Source: Thermoplasmata archaeon (GTDB lineage Archaea; Thermoplasmatota; Thermoplasmata; UBA10834). From it: a DNA stretch of 19,786 bases. Shown here in pieces: positions 7,136 to 14,395 of this stretch. The notes beneath the pieces were generated by a model that saw only the letters and a list, made by a program, of their open reading frames with translations, was not told where the DNA came from and did no database searches. The stretch lies in the NCBI GenBank assembly GCA_013331315.1, contig DUGQ01000007.1:1-19786 (forward strand), written 5' to 3'. The first letter of the stretch is position 1. Each line of letters opens with the position of its first letter. The translations under genes were made by a program, and so were the position numbers.

Positions 7136-8548
7136 TCATCCAGACGAAGGTCTCATCCGCTCCATCTTGAGCCGGACCGCCTCGCAGGCTATCGTGATCA
7201 CGTCTATCGTCGGCGCGGCTGGCGGGCAGTACGCGGTCTCGAGCTTGGCGAAGTCGTGGACGGTCATGCCCGCCTGGACGGCTGCCGCGAAGGCGTTGAC
7301 ACGCATATGCACGCGCGACTCGCCCACTATCTGGGCGGCGAGTATCCTGCCGTCCTTCGGGTGGGCCAGGACCTTGACGTATATCTCCTTCCTCCCCGGG
7401 AAGTAGTCTGGCAGGGTGAACCCTCTGACCTTGCCGATTATCGGCTTGATGCCCGCCTTCTCGAGCTGCGCGGTGGTCGGCCCGACCGCCGCGACCTGGC
7501 AGTTGAACGGCTCGGTGGCCCGGGTCTGCAGGAAGCCCTTGGGCAGCCTCTCGTCGCCACCGGCGGCGTTCACCCCCGCCACCATCGCCATCTTCACCGC
7601 GATCGTGCCCAGGCCGCTCACCGTGGGCTTGCCTGTGATGAACTCCGGGTACTCAGTGCAGTCGCCGACCGAGAAGACGCCATCGACGCAGGTCTCGCAG
7701 CGGTCGTCGACGATTATCTGCCTCGTCTCCCCGGTCGAGCACCCGATCTGCTTGGCGAGGGCGGTCTCTCCCCGCTGGCCAGTTGCGAATACTATCACGT
7801 CCGCGTAGAAGGTACGCTCCTCGCCCGTCTTGCGGTCCACGGCCACGGCGCAGTTGGCCTTCTCTTCCCCGAGTATCTCGGTGACCTCGTAATCGGTGAA
7901 CATCTTGACGCCGTCCCTCTCGATCGCCGCGGCCATCATCTGGGCCATGTCGTCGTCGACCATCGCGAGGATGCAGTTCGACAGGTACTCGATTATGGTG
8001 ACCTTGCAACCGCGGATCATCAGGGCCTCGGCCACCTCCAGACCGACCAGGCCCGCGCCCACGACCACGGCCCGCTTACCCTTCGACGCGAGGGACTGGA
8101 TGCCTCTGGCGTCCTCGATCGTCCGCAGCACGTACACGCCCTTCTTGAGGTCTCCCTGGGCGCCGCCGTCCGCGTACGCCCCCTTGATGCCTGGCACGAA
8201 CGCGCTGGCGCCCGTGGCCAGAACGAGCGAGTCATACGGCAGCTCGAGCTGCTCACCATCGGACCGGCGAACGGTCGCGACCTTCTTCGCCGGGTCGACC
8301 TTCGTCACATCCGAGCCCAGAAGCACGTCTATCCTGCTCTTCTTGAGCCGTTCCTCTGGAGCCTCGATGAGGTTGGTAAGCTCGGGTATGATTCCTGATA
8401 TGCCGTACGGAAGGCCGCACCTTGAGTACTGAGGGTACGGCTCCCGCTCGATGATCGTGATCTCGGCGCTCCGGTCCGTCTTCCTCGCGAACTGTGCCGC
8501 CGTTCCGCCGCCGCAACCCCCGCCCACAATGACGATCTTCCTCGCCAA
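7136..8548 (-). CDS. CoA-disulfide reductase / NADH oxidase-like flavoprotein
   Basis: FAD- and pyridine-nucleotide-dependent oxidoreductase of the single-cysteine group (CoA-disulfide reductase, NADH oxidase, persulfide reductase), 470 aa. The FAD fold starts IVIVGGGCGGGTAA (5-18). The redox-active cysteine is C44 in YSRCGLPYG. The NAD(P)H site is VVVGAGLVGLEVAEA (161-175), the second FAD motif is GVFSVGDCTEYP (290-301), and the C-terminal dimer segment has AYCPPAAP (439-446), where CoA-disulfide reductases carry a catalytic tyrosine. Unusual are C12 in the FAD loop, C284/C287 (CETC) before the second FAD motif, and C441. The start is TTG at 8548 behind AGGAGGAGGAG, a strong Shine-Dalgarno. 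CoA, another thiol, polysulfide or O2 are all possible substrates. It interrupts a ribosomal-protein cluster. Confidence 0.9.
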   Translation of the reverse strand: MARKIVIVGGGCGGGTAAQFARKTDRSAEITIIEREPYPQYSRCGLPYGISGIIPELTNLIEAPEERLKKSRIDVLLGSDVTKVDPAKKVATVRRSDGEQLELPYDSLVLATGASAFVPGIKGAYADGGAQGDLKKGVYVLRTIEDARGIQSLASKGKRAVVVGAGLVGLEVAEALMIRGCKVTIIEYLSNCILAMVDDDMAQMMAAAIERDGVKMFTDYEVTEILGEEKANCAVAVDRKTGEERTFYADVIVFATGQRGETALAKQIGCSTGETRQIIVDDRCETCVDGVFSVGDCTEYPEFITGKPTVSGLGTIAVKMAMVAGVNAAGGDERLPKGFLQTRATEPFNCQVAAVGPTTAQLEKAGIKPIIGKVRGFTLPDYFPGRKEIYVKVLAHPKDGRILAAQIVGESRVHMRVNAFAAAVQAGMTVHDFAKLETAYCPPAAPTIDVITIACEAVRLKMERMRPSSG

Positions 8549-8592
8549 ACGCTCCTCCTCCTATGCTGACGACCTGAAAGGCTTTCGAAGGG

Positions 8593-8603
8593 GTTAAATG
8601 ATT
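8593..8603 (-). promoter_or_regulatory. Putative TATA box for the flavoprotein gene
   Basis: On the minus strand ATCATTTAACC is the only AT-rich element upstream of the TTG start. It predicts a start near 8571, leaving about 22 nt of leader containing the Shine-Dalgarno. Weak match, supported mainly by spacing. Confidence 0.35.
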
Positions 8604-8675
8604 CCGAGGCCTAACGGCGGGCGCGGAGAGCGTGGGTCCTGAGGGCCTGGGAAGGCCCTGGCCCCACCCAAAAGG

Positions 8676-8684
8676 CTTATAAAC
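8676..8684 (+). promoter_or_regulatory. TATA box for the rpl1-rpl10-rpl12 operon
   Basis: CTTATAAAC at 8676-8684, preceded by AAAAGG as a plausible BRE, is a strong archaeal core promoter. The predicted start is near 8706, giving a leader of about 55 nt before the TTG start of rpl1. The stalk operon is therefore transcribed separately from secE-spt5-rpl11. Confidence 0.7.
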
Positions 8685-8713
8685 CATCTCTGCATTCGCT
8701 GAAACCCCTAGGA

Positions 8714-8747
8714 GTGTAGGAGAGCCCCGTGCTCGCGTGCACTACAC
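8714..8747 (+). promoter_or_regulatory. Candidate L1-binding autoregulatory hairpin in the rpl1 leader
   Basis: GTGTAG at 8714-8719 pairs with CTACAC at 8742-8747. Inside, GAGC at 8722-8725 pairs with GCTC at 8731-8734 around a CCCGT loop. The two helices are separated by an asymmetric internal loop, 2 nt on the 5' side and 7 on the 3' side. Archaeal L1 is known to repress its own operon by binding an mRNA stem with an asymmetric internal loop that mimics its 23S rRNA site. Position just upstream of the Shine-Dalgarno (GGAGGG, 8749-8754) fits translational control. Binding here is inferred. Confidence 0.5.
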
Positions 8748-8761
8748 CGGAGGGATGCAAA

Positions 8762-9400
8762 TTGGCAGACCAGCGCCTCATAGATACAATCAAGAAGCTT
8801 CAGGCTGAATCGAAGGCTCGCAATTTTCTCGAGACGGTCGAGCTGGCGATCAACCTGAAGGACGTGGACCTTTCGAACCCCAAGAACCGTATCCAGGAGG
8901 AGATCATACTCCCTCACGGGCGCGGCAAGACCGTGAAGGTGGGCGTGTTTGGGAGTTCCGAGATGGCCGTCAAGGCGAAGGGAATCGCGAACGTCATCGT
9001 ACAGCCGGAGGAGATAGAGGACCTGGCCTCGGACAAGGCGAAGGCCAGGAAGCTGGCGCGTTCTAGCGACTACTTCATCGCCGAGGCGCCGTTGATGCCG
9101 ACTATCGGTAAGCGCCTGGGCATAATACTCGCGCCTCGGGGCAAGATGCCGAAACCGGTCCCGCCCGGGTCGGACCCCGGACCCGTCATCGAGAGGCTGA
9201 GGTCCAGCGTGACGGTGAGGACGAGGGACAAGATGACCTTCCACCTGCCGATCGGGGCCAAGGACATGCCCCCGGAGCACCTGGCGGAGAACATCGACCT
9301 GGTCATGAAGAGGATAACCGCGAAGCTGGAGAGGGGGAAGCAGAACATAAGGTCGGCCTATGTCAAGACGACCATGGGCCGCTCGTACAAGGTGATCTGA
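8762..9400 (+). CDS. rpl1: Large ribosomal subunit protein uL1
   Basis: L1-stalk protein involved in release of deacylated tRNA, and in archaea also a translational repressor of its own operon. At 212 aa it has the archaeal N-terminus (KARNFLETVELAINLKDVDLSNPKNRI spread over residues 17-43) and the hallmark LAPRGKMPKPVPP segment. The frame extends to a GTG at 8729, but that start would lie inside the leader hairpin. The TTG at 8762 has GGAGGG seven bases upstream and gives a normal archaeal L1 N-terminus, so it is chosen. rpl10 starts one base after its stop, with its Shine-Dalgarno GGTGAT inside the last rpl1 codons. Confidence 0.95.
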   Translation: MADQRLIDTIKKLQAESKARNFLETVELAINLKDVDLSNPKNRIQEEIILPHGRGKTVKVGVFGSSEMAVKAKGIANVIVQPEEIEDLASDKAKARKLARSSDYFIAEAPLMPTIGKRLGIILAPRGKMPKPVPPGSDPGPVIERLRSSVTVRTRDKMTFHLPIGAKDMPPEHLAENIDLVMKRITAKLERGKQNIRSAYVKTTMGRSYKVI

Positions 9401-9401
9401 G

Positions 9402-10418
9402 ATGTCGGCCCATGTCGCATCCTGGAAGAAGGAGGCCGTGAGCAAGCTGGCGTCACAGATCTCCGACAGCAAGGTCATTGGGATCATCGATGTGCGGGGC
9501 GTGCCGGCGCCGGCGTTCCAGACGATGAGGACCGATCTCAGGGACAAGGTCCAGATAACGATGATGAAGAACTCCTTGATGAGGCTTGCCATCAAGGAGG
9601 CGGGCAAGAAGCTGAAGGGCGTCGATGGACTCGCGGAGTCCGTTGACGGGCAGTGCGCCGTCGTGACTTCCGACCTCAACCCGTTCAGGCTGTTCAAGCA
9701 GCTCGACAGAACGAAGACCAAGATGCCCGCCAGAGGAGGCGAGACCGCCCCCGACGACATCGAGGTCAAGGCCGGGGACACGCCCTTCAAGCCGGGCCCG
9801 GTAGTCGGCGAGCTGCAGAAGGCTGGCCTTCCGGCCGCGATAGAGCAGGGGAAGGTCGTGATCAAGAAGGACAAGCTCCTTGTGAAGAAGGGCGACGAGA
9901 TATCGAGGGATGTCGCCCTCGTCCTTTCCAAGCTCGAGATATTCCCGATCACAGTGGGCCTCGACCTACGCGCGGCCTACGAGGAGGGCATGGTCTTCGG
10001 GAAGGACGTGCTGGCAGTGGACGACGCCGAGTACCTCGCGCGGGTACAGCTGGCGGCGACCAGCGCCCTCAACCTATCGGTGTTCGTGGCGTTCCCGACC
10101 GAGGCTTCGATAAGGCCTCTGCTCTCGAAGGCGCACACGAACGCGTTCAACCTGGCGGTCAACTCGGGCGTCGTGAACAGCGAGACTGTCAAGATGATGC
10201 TCTCGAAAGCGAACGCCCAGATGCTGTCCCTCGCGTCGAGGATGCCCGACGCCCTTGACGACGATCTCAAGGGCAAGCTGAGCGCGGCACCCGCCCAGGC
10301 GCCCAAGAAGGAAGACGATGGAGACAAGGGCGATCAGAAGGACGACAAGGACAAGAAGGACGATGAGAAGGTCTCCGAGGAGGAGGCTGCGGCCGGCCTC
10401 GGAGCACTGTTCGGATAA
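9402..10418 (+). CDS. rpl10: Large ribosomal subunit protein uL10 (acidic P0)
   Basis: P0 anchors dimers of L12 to the ribosome and forms the stalk with L11. The 338-aa length is typical of the archaeal form, which carries an insertion domain absent from bacteria. The N-terminal rRNA-binding domain includes [17 protein letters not shown] and [11 protein letters not shown]. The middle part ([19 protein letters not shown] onwards) is the archaeal/eukaryotic insertion, and the Ala-rich helical region binds L12. A highly charged Asp/Lys linker (about 300-322) leads to the P-stalk tail [17 protein letters not shown], which recruits translational GTPases. The Shine-Dalgarno GGTGAT at 9392-9397 is optimal. 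Confidence 0.96.
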   Translation: MSAHVASWKKEAVSKLASQISDSKVIGIIDVRGVPAPAFQTMRTDLRDKVQITMMKNSLMRLAIKEAGKKLKGVDGLAESVDGQCAVVTSDLNPFRLFKQLDRTKTKMPARGGETAPDDIEVKAGDTPFKPGPVVGELQKAGLPAAIEQGKVVIKKDKLLVKKGDEISRDVALVLSKLEIFPITVGLDLRAAYEEGMVFGKDVLAVDDAEYLARVQLAATSALNLSVFVAFPTEASIRPLLSKAHTNAFNLAVNSGVVNSETVKMMLSKANAQMLSLASRMPDALDDDLKGKLSAAPAQAPKKEDDGDKGDQKDDKDKKDDEKVSEEEAAAGLGALFG

Positions 10419-10440
10419 TCTAGCTAAAGGAGGCAGAAGA

Positions 10441-10755
10441 ATGGAATATGTGTACAGCGCGATGGTCCTGCACGCGGCGAAGAAGCCGGTGACAGAGGAG
10501 AACATAACGAATGTCTTGAAGGCTGCAGGCGTCGAGGCTGACGCTGCCCGTGTGAAGGCGCTGACCGCCGCATTGGAAGGCGTCAACATCGACGAGGCGA
10601 TCGCGACAGCCGTCGCCGTGCCAGCAGCGGCTGCGGCCGGCCAGGCACCAGCTGCGGGACCCGCCGAGAAGAAGGAAGAGAAGAAAGAGGAGAAGAAGGA
10701 AGAGAAGGTCTCCGAGGAAGAGGCGGCGGCTGGTCTCAGCGCGCTCTTCGGATGA
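10441..10755 (+). CDS. rpl12: Large ribosomal subunit protein P1 (archaeal L12)
   Basis: Stalk protein present in several copies per ribosome, which recruits elongation factors. At 104 aa: a helical N-terminal dimerisation domain ([30 protein letters not shown] region, about 1-60), an Ala/Gly/Pro hinge, a repetitive [10 protein letters not shown] segment and the tail [17 protein letters not shown] shared with L10. The frame is open further upstream across the rpl10 end, but ATG 10441 follows a perfect AAAGGAGG at 10426-10433 and gives the canonical N-terminus. Last gene of the operon; I see no clear T-rich terminator in the 119 nt before the convergent small gene. Confidence 0.96.
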   Translation: MEYVYSAMVLHAAKKPVTEENITNVLKAAGVEADAARVKALTAALEGVNIDEAIATAVAVPAAAAAGQAPAAGPAEKKEEKKEEKKEEKVSEEEAAAGLSALFG

Positions 10756-10874
10756 GCGAGCCCTTCCGGGTCTCTCTGACAAACCCCTTCTCGAAAACCC
10801 GATTTCGCGGAGAGCCGGAGGGCGGGCTAGCACAGCCTCTCTGAAGACCCAGAAAGTACGAGTGCCGGCCCGCA

Positions 10875-11171
10875 CTAGTCGTGCTCGAGCATCATGCTGA
10901 CTTCCTTCTCGAACATCGACACCAGCTCCTGCCCCATCTCCTTGCGGAGTTCGGGCGGGACCAGCGCGAGGCCGAGCTTCGCGCCGCCCTTTGCCAGTTT
11001 CAGGACCGCTATCCCCTCACGAACCTTGGCCTCCATGAGCAGCTTGATCGCGGCGGCCATCTCCTTCTTCAGCTCGGGGTCGGACTCGATCTTCTGCCGT
11101 ATGTGCTTCTTGATCTCGTCCCTGACCAGGTCCTGGACGGCGTCCACGAGCAGCGTCTCGGAGCTCAGCAT
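10875..11171 (-). CDS. Small helical protein of unknown function
   Basis: 98-aa soluble protein that I do not recognise. It is predicted almost wholly helical: a charged half (VRDEIKKHIRQKIESDPELKKEM), a central KVREGIAVLKLAKGGAKLGLALVPPELRKEM segment whose Gly/Pro pattern suggests a helix-turn-helix hairpin, and a final amphipathic helix ending in MLEHD. There is no signal peptide, membrane span or cysteine. The frame continues open upstream of ATG 11171 with plausible residues (SEDDIVNSLLKGTKT) but without a canonical start codon, so the N-terminus is uncertain. It is divergent from orc1/cdc6 across a short region with paired repeats, which could mean shared regulation or a link to replication; this is inference only. 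Confidence 0.75.
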   Translation of the reverse strand: MLSSETLLVDAVQDLVRDEIKKHIRQKIESDPELKKEMAAAIKLLMEAKVREGIAVLKLAKGGAKLGLALVPPELRKEMGQELVSMFEKEVSMMLEHD

Positions 11172-11253
11172 GGTCTTCGTTCCCTTGAGCAGCGAGTTTA
11201 CTATGTCGTCCTCTGACGGCGTCGTTCCACCTTCGCCTTCGACCGTCCTATTA

Positions 11254-11262
11254 GGATAAATC
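11254..11262 (-). promoter_or_regulatory. TATA-like box for the small helical protein gene
   Basis: On the minus strand GATTTATCC at 11254-11262 predicts a start near 11232, within the open frame upstream of the assigned ATG. The mRNA would then include the extra codons discussed for this gene. Confidence 0.45.
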
Positions 11263-11308
11263 GTTTTTGCATGGACGGCCTGTGGGCGAGAGGCCGTGCA
11301 AATCGTTT
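11258..11308. repeat. Paired repeats between divergent cdc6 and small gene
   Basis: Direct repeat AAATCGTTT at 11258-11266 and 11300-11308, 42 bp apart (four helical turns). Between the copies is an interrupted inverted repeat: TTTGCA (11266-11271) and CGGCC (11276-11280) on the left, GGCCG (11292-11296) and TGCAAA (11297-11302) on the right. The right direct repeat overlaps the cdc6 TATA box and the left one overlaps the opposite TATA box. This could be an operator or an initiator-binding element; neither is proven. Confidence 0.5.
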
Positions 11309-11313
11309 AAAAT
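11305..11313 (+). promoter_or_regulatory. TATA box for orc1/cdc6
   Basis: GTTTAAAAT at 11305-11313 predicts a start near 11335, about 19 nt before the ATG at 11354. No clear Shine-Dalgarno follows. The box overlaps the right-hand AAATCGTTT repeat. Confidence 0.55.
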
Positions 11314-11353
11314 ACGCCGAAGTCAATAGCGAGGCTCGGCCAGGCTGAAGCAG

Positions 11354-12523
11354 ATGTGGGATGCTATAGGCAAGAGCGTGTTCAAGGACCAGCGTACTCT
11401 CTCGTTCGACTACGTGCCCCAGAAGCTGGTGCACCGCGAAGGGCAGATGAAGAGGCTCATAATGCTCTTCCGGCCGGTGGTCGACTCGAACTTCTCCCAG
11501 AACGCCGTCCTCATGGGCAGCGTCGGGACGGGCAAGACGGCCACGTCCAAGCGGTTCTGCATGGACCTCAAGGAGTACGGGGAGAAGCACCAGAAGGCGA
11601 TAGACTGGACCATCGTCAACTGCAGGCAGAGGAACAGCGAGTCGAGCGTGATCCTGCAGGTGGTCAACCATTTCCAGCCGAACTTCCCCGACCGTGGGTT
11701 CTCGATCACGGAGATGCTCCGCATACTGCGAAAGGACCTCGAGAAGCGCAAGGTGCATCTCGTCATAGTGCTGGACGAGGCGGATGTGCTGCTCAAGAAG
11801 GCCGGCCCGGACCTCATCTACAAACTCACCAGGTTCGGCGAGGAGAAGGTCGACGGGAGGGAGTACGTCTCGCTCATACTCATCTCCCAGAAGAACGTGT
11901 TCGACCTCCTCGACGCCGCCTCCGCGAGCACCTTCAAGCGCACAAACGCCATCGAGTTCGGCAAGTACTCGTATGAGGAGCTGAAGGACATCGTGGCCCA
12001 GAGGGGGGAGCTCGCGTTCCACGACGGAGCGGTGGGAGACGACTCGGTGGACCTCGTCGCGGAGATATCCTCTGAGTGGGGGGACGCGAGGTTCGCGATC
12101 GAGATCCTGGAGAAGGCGGGCATGCTCGCAGACGAGGAGGGGGCCGGGACGGTCTCCGTCGAGCATGTCCGGGGGGCCAAGGCGGAGGCCTACAGCTCAA
12201 TCACGGAGTCGAAGTTGGCGGACCTCGACAGACACCAGAAGCTGACCCTCCTGGCGATCTCCAGGAGCATACGTGGCAAGGCGTTCATCACCACCAAGGA
12301 GGTCGAGTCGGCGTACAAGGTCGCGTGCGAGGAATATGAGGAGAAGGCGAGGGCGCACACCGCATTCTGGGGCCTCATGAAGGACTTGGACACGTTGGGC
12401 ATAGTCAGCGCGAAGAAGAGCGGCCCTGGCATCTCGGGCAAGACGACCGTGATCAAGCTGCTAGACATACCCGCCAAAGTGCTCGAGAAGAAGGTCGTTC
12501 AAATACTGGATGACGAATACTGA
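11354..12523 (+). CDS. cdc6: Orc1/Cdc6 replication initiator
   Basis: AAA+ ATPase that binds archaeal origins and loads MCM. At 389 aa it has Walker A GSVGTGKT (55-62), Walker B LVIVLDEAD (136-144), a sensor 1 region LILISQKN (174-181) and a sensor 2 arginine in GDARFAIE (R246), followed by a C-terminal winged-helix domain from about 295 (HQKLTLLAISRSI to TTVIKLLD). Sensor 1 reads SQKN rather than the common SND/AND form. ATG 11354 is the first in frame. Archaeal initiator genes often sit next to an origin, and the upstream region carries paired repeats. DUF835 follows 89 nt downstream with its own promoter. Confidence 0.93.
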   Translation: MWDAIGKSVFKDQRTLSFDYVPQKLVHREGQMKRLIMLFRPVVDSNFSQNAVLMGSVGTGKTATSKRFCMDLKEYGEKHQKAIDWTIVNCRQRNSESSVILQVVNHFQPNFPDRGFSITEMLRILRKDLEKRKVHLVIVLDEADVLLKKAGPDLIYKLTRFGEEKVDGREYVSLILISQKNVFDLLDAASASTFKRTNAIEFGKYSYEELKDIVAQRGELAFHDGAVGDDSVDLVAEISSEWGDARFAIEILEKAGMLADEEGAGTVSVEHVRGAKAEAYSSITESKLADLDRHQKLTLLAISRSIRGKAFITTKEVESAYKVACEEYEEKARAHTAFWGLMKDLDTLGIVSAKKSGPGISGKTTVIKLLDIPAKVLEKKVVQILDDEY

Positions 12524-12561
12524 GCAAAGGCTTTCCAATCATGCCGTCAGTAAACGGGCAG

Positions 12562-12570
12562 CTTTATATA
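12562..12570 (+). promoter_or_regulatory. TATA box for the DUF835 gene
   Basis: CTTTATATA at 12562-12570 is one of the best TATA matches in the window. It predicts a start near 12592, which lies after the ATG at 12541 that would open the longest frame. This supports the downstream TTG start at 12613. Confidence 0.65.
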
Positions 12571-12612
12571 CCGCCGCTCCTGTGCAGACGTATTGGCGGA
12601 GGGAATGCTAGG

Positions 12613-13158
12613 TTGGCTGAGGACAAGCCTGCTTTGGAATTAGTCGAGATGGAGCAGGGCATGTGCTACGTAGTTAGAGAGCGCAAGCCGTTCCTCGCCT
12701 TCGCGCTTTTCGAGAACGAGGTCGGGGACGGCCTCCCGGGGCTCTGCGTCACGAGGCAGTTCCCGGCGAAGCTCAAGGACACTTTCAACCTCCTCGACAC
12801 GCGCATAATCTGGCTCAGCCACACGCCGGGTAAGGATCACCACAATCCGACCAGCGTTGGCACGTTGGCGACCATCATATCGTCGTTCATCGAGCGATAC
12901 GAGAGATGCATCGTCATCATCGACGGGCTCGAGTACCTCGTGATCAACAACGGCTTCCAGCAGGTCCTGCGATTCCTGGAGCACGTGAACGAGCAGGTCA
13001 TGCAGAGCAAGTCGACGGTGCTGGTGCCGATAAGCCCGACCGCCTTCAGCGAGAAGGAGCTCGCCCTGCTGGAGCGAAACGTGGAGGTCATCGAGCAGCC
13101 AGCCATGAGCGTGGCGCTAGAGAAGGACCTCACGACCCTGATAGACCAGTACAGATGA
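12613..13158 (+). CDS. DUF835 domain protein
   Basis: Protein of 181 aa made almost entirely of a DUF835 domain, a family common in Thermoplasmatota and some other archaea, often attached to PAS or receiver domains; its biochemical role is unknown. Recognisable segments are GLCVTRQFPAKLKD, RIIWLSHTPG, CIVIIDGLEYLVINNGF, VLRFLEHVNEQ and the closing FSEKELALLERN. The alternation of strands and helices suggests an alpha/beta fold reminiscent of a degenerate nucleotide-binding domain with a DGLEYL segment in the Walker B position, but no P-loop is visible. The frame opens at ATG 12541, but a strong TATA box lies inside that extension. TTG 12613 follows GGAGGG (12598-12603) with a 9-nt spacer and is preferred. 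Confidence 0.8.
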   Translation: MAEDKPALELVEMEQGMCYVVRERKPFLAFALFENEVGDGLPGLCVTRQFPAKLKDTFNLLDTRIIWLSHTPGKDHHNPTSVGTLATIISSFIERYERCIVIIDGLEYLVINNGFQQVLRFLEHVNEQVMQSKSTVLVPISPTAFSEKELALLERNVEVIEQPAMSVALEKDLTTLIDQYR

Positions 13159-13209
13159 GCTTGAGAGCGCGTACGCGGGATCGCCCACCCGAGTTTTACC
13201 TTCCCAAAG

Positions 13210-13218
13210 CTTTTGAAA
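13210..13218 (+). promoter_or_regulatory. TATA-like box for the gcvT operon
   Basis: CTTTTGAAA at 13210-13218 places the predicted start at about 13240, directly at the gcvT ATG (13241). There is no Shine-Dalgarno, consistent with a leaderless transcript. Confidence 0.45.
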
Positions 13219-13240
13219 TGCCAACCTGATTCGGCAGACG

Positions 13241-14395
13241 ATGAACCGAACCCCGTTGTACGAGGAGCATGTCGGTCTCGGGGCGAAGATGGTGCCGTTC
13301 GCCGGCTGGGAGATGCCCATACAGTTCACATCGATCATCGATGAACACATGGCGGTCCGGTCGGCTTGTGGCGTGTTCGACGTCTCGCACATGGGGAACA
13401 TCTTCGTCCGGGGAGACGGCGCCGCAGAGCTCGTCTCGGAGTTGATGACCAACAACACCAAGGACGCGCCTGTCGGCAAATGCGTCTACACCCACATACT
13501 GGACGAAGGCGCGATGATACTGGATGACACCATCGTGACGCCCCTGGCGGCCGATGAGGTCCACATGGTCCCCAACGCGGCGACTACCGAGAAGATACTC
13601 GCGTGGACGAGACAGCACGCCAGCGGACCGGAGGTACTCGACCTCTCTCGCGAGCTCGCGACGATCGCGGTTCAGGGGCCGAAGTCCCAGAAGATGCTTG
13701 AGGAGCTGACATCCGCCGAGCTGACGGGGCTGGGGGCATTCTGGGCGGCGTTCGTCCGCCTCGACCGTATCGGCGAAGGGGGAGACGTCTCTAGCCCTCT
13801 GCTCGCTGACAGGCCCGCCGTGAACGAAGGAGCGTCTGGCGGCCCAGTTCTGCTTTCGAGGACTGGCTACACCGGAGAGGACGGGTTCGAGATCACCTGC
13901 GAGAACGACCGTGCCGTCACGATCTGGAGAGCGCTCCTGGAGAAGGGCGGGGATGCCGGGGTGAAACCCGTCGGCCTCGGGGCCAGAGATACCCTGAGGC
14001 TCGAGAAGGGCCTGCTGCTGTCAGGAACAGACTTCGACGGCACGCAGACCTCGCTACAGACCGGGCCGTCGTGGGTCGTCAAATGGGACCATGAGTTCGT
14101 AGGAAGACGCGCCCTGGAGCATCAGAGGGAGAAAGGAGGATACTCGGTGCTGGCGGGTCTTGTCCTGAAGGACAAGGGCGTGCCACGCCACGGCTATGAC
14201 ATCATCTCGGAAGGCGTCGGCGTGGGCAAGGTAACCAGCGGAACGCTGTCCCCGGTAATGAGACGAGGGATAGCGCTCGGGTACGTCCCGATGGAGAAAG
14301 CGGCGCCAGGCTCAAGCCTAGAGGTCAGGATAAGGGATGCGTACGTCAGCGCCGAAGTCGTCAAGACACCGTTCGTCAGGAGGAGTCCGAAATGA
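13241..14395 (+). CDS. gcvT: Aminomethyltransferase (glycine cleavage T protein family)
   Basis: Folate-binding T protein that transfers the aminomethyl carbon from lipoylated H protein to tetrahydrofolate (or a pterin analogue), releasing ammonia. At 384 aa: N-terminal PFAGWEMPIQF (19-29), SACGVFDVSHMG (41-52), the catalytic-aspartate region GAMILDDTIV (90-99), SRTGYTGEDGFEI (206-218) and GLGARDTLRLEKGL (245-258). About 20 residues around 176-200 look inserted relative to usual T proteins. No P, L or H protein gene is in the window, so a full glycine cleavage system cannot be confirmed; other folate-dependent T-like roles remain possible. The stop overlaps the next start as ATGA. Confidence 0.93.
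   Translation: MNRTPLYEEHVGLGAKMVPFAGWEMPIQFTSIIDEHMAVRSACGVFDVSHMGNIFVRGDGAAELVSELMTNNTKDAPVGKCVYTHILDEGAMILDDTIVTPLAADEVHMVPNAATTEKILAWTRQHASGPEVLDLSRELATIAVQGPKSQKMLEELTSAELTGLGAFWAAFVRLDRIGEGGDVSSPLLADRPAVNEGASGGPVLLSRTGYTGEDGFEITCENDRAVTIWRALLEKGGDAGVKPVGLGARDTLRLEKGLLLSGTDFDGTQTSLQTGPSWVVKWDHEFVGRRALEHQREKGGYSVLAGLVLKDKGVPRHGYDIISEGVGVGKVTSGTLSPVMRRGIALGYVPMEKAAPGSSLEVRIRDAYVSAEVVKTPFVRRSPK

Noticed and set aside
10861..10876. Hairpin AGTGC-CGGCCC-GCACT between rpl12 and the small convergent gene
   Set aside because: Short, without a T tract on either strand, so I do not call it a terminator.
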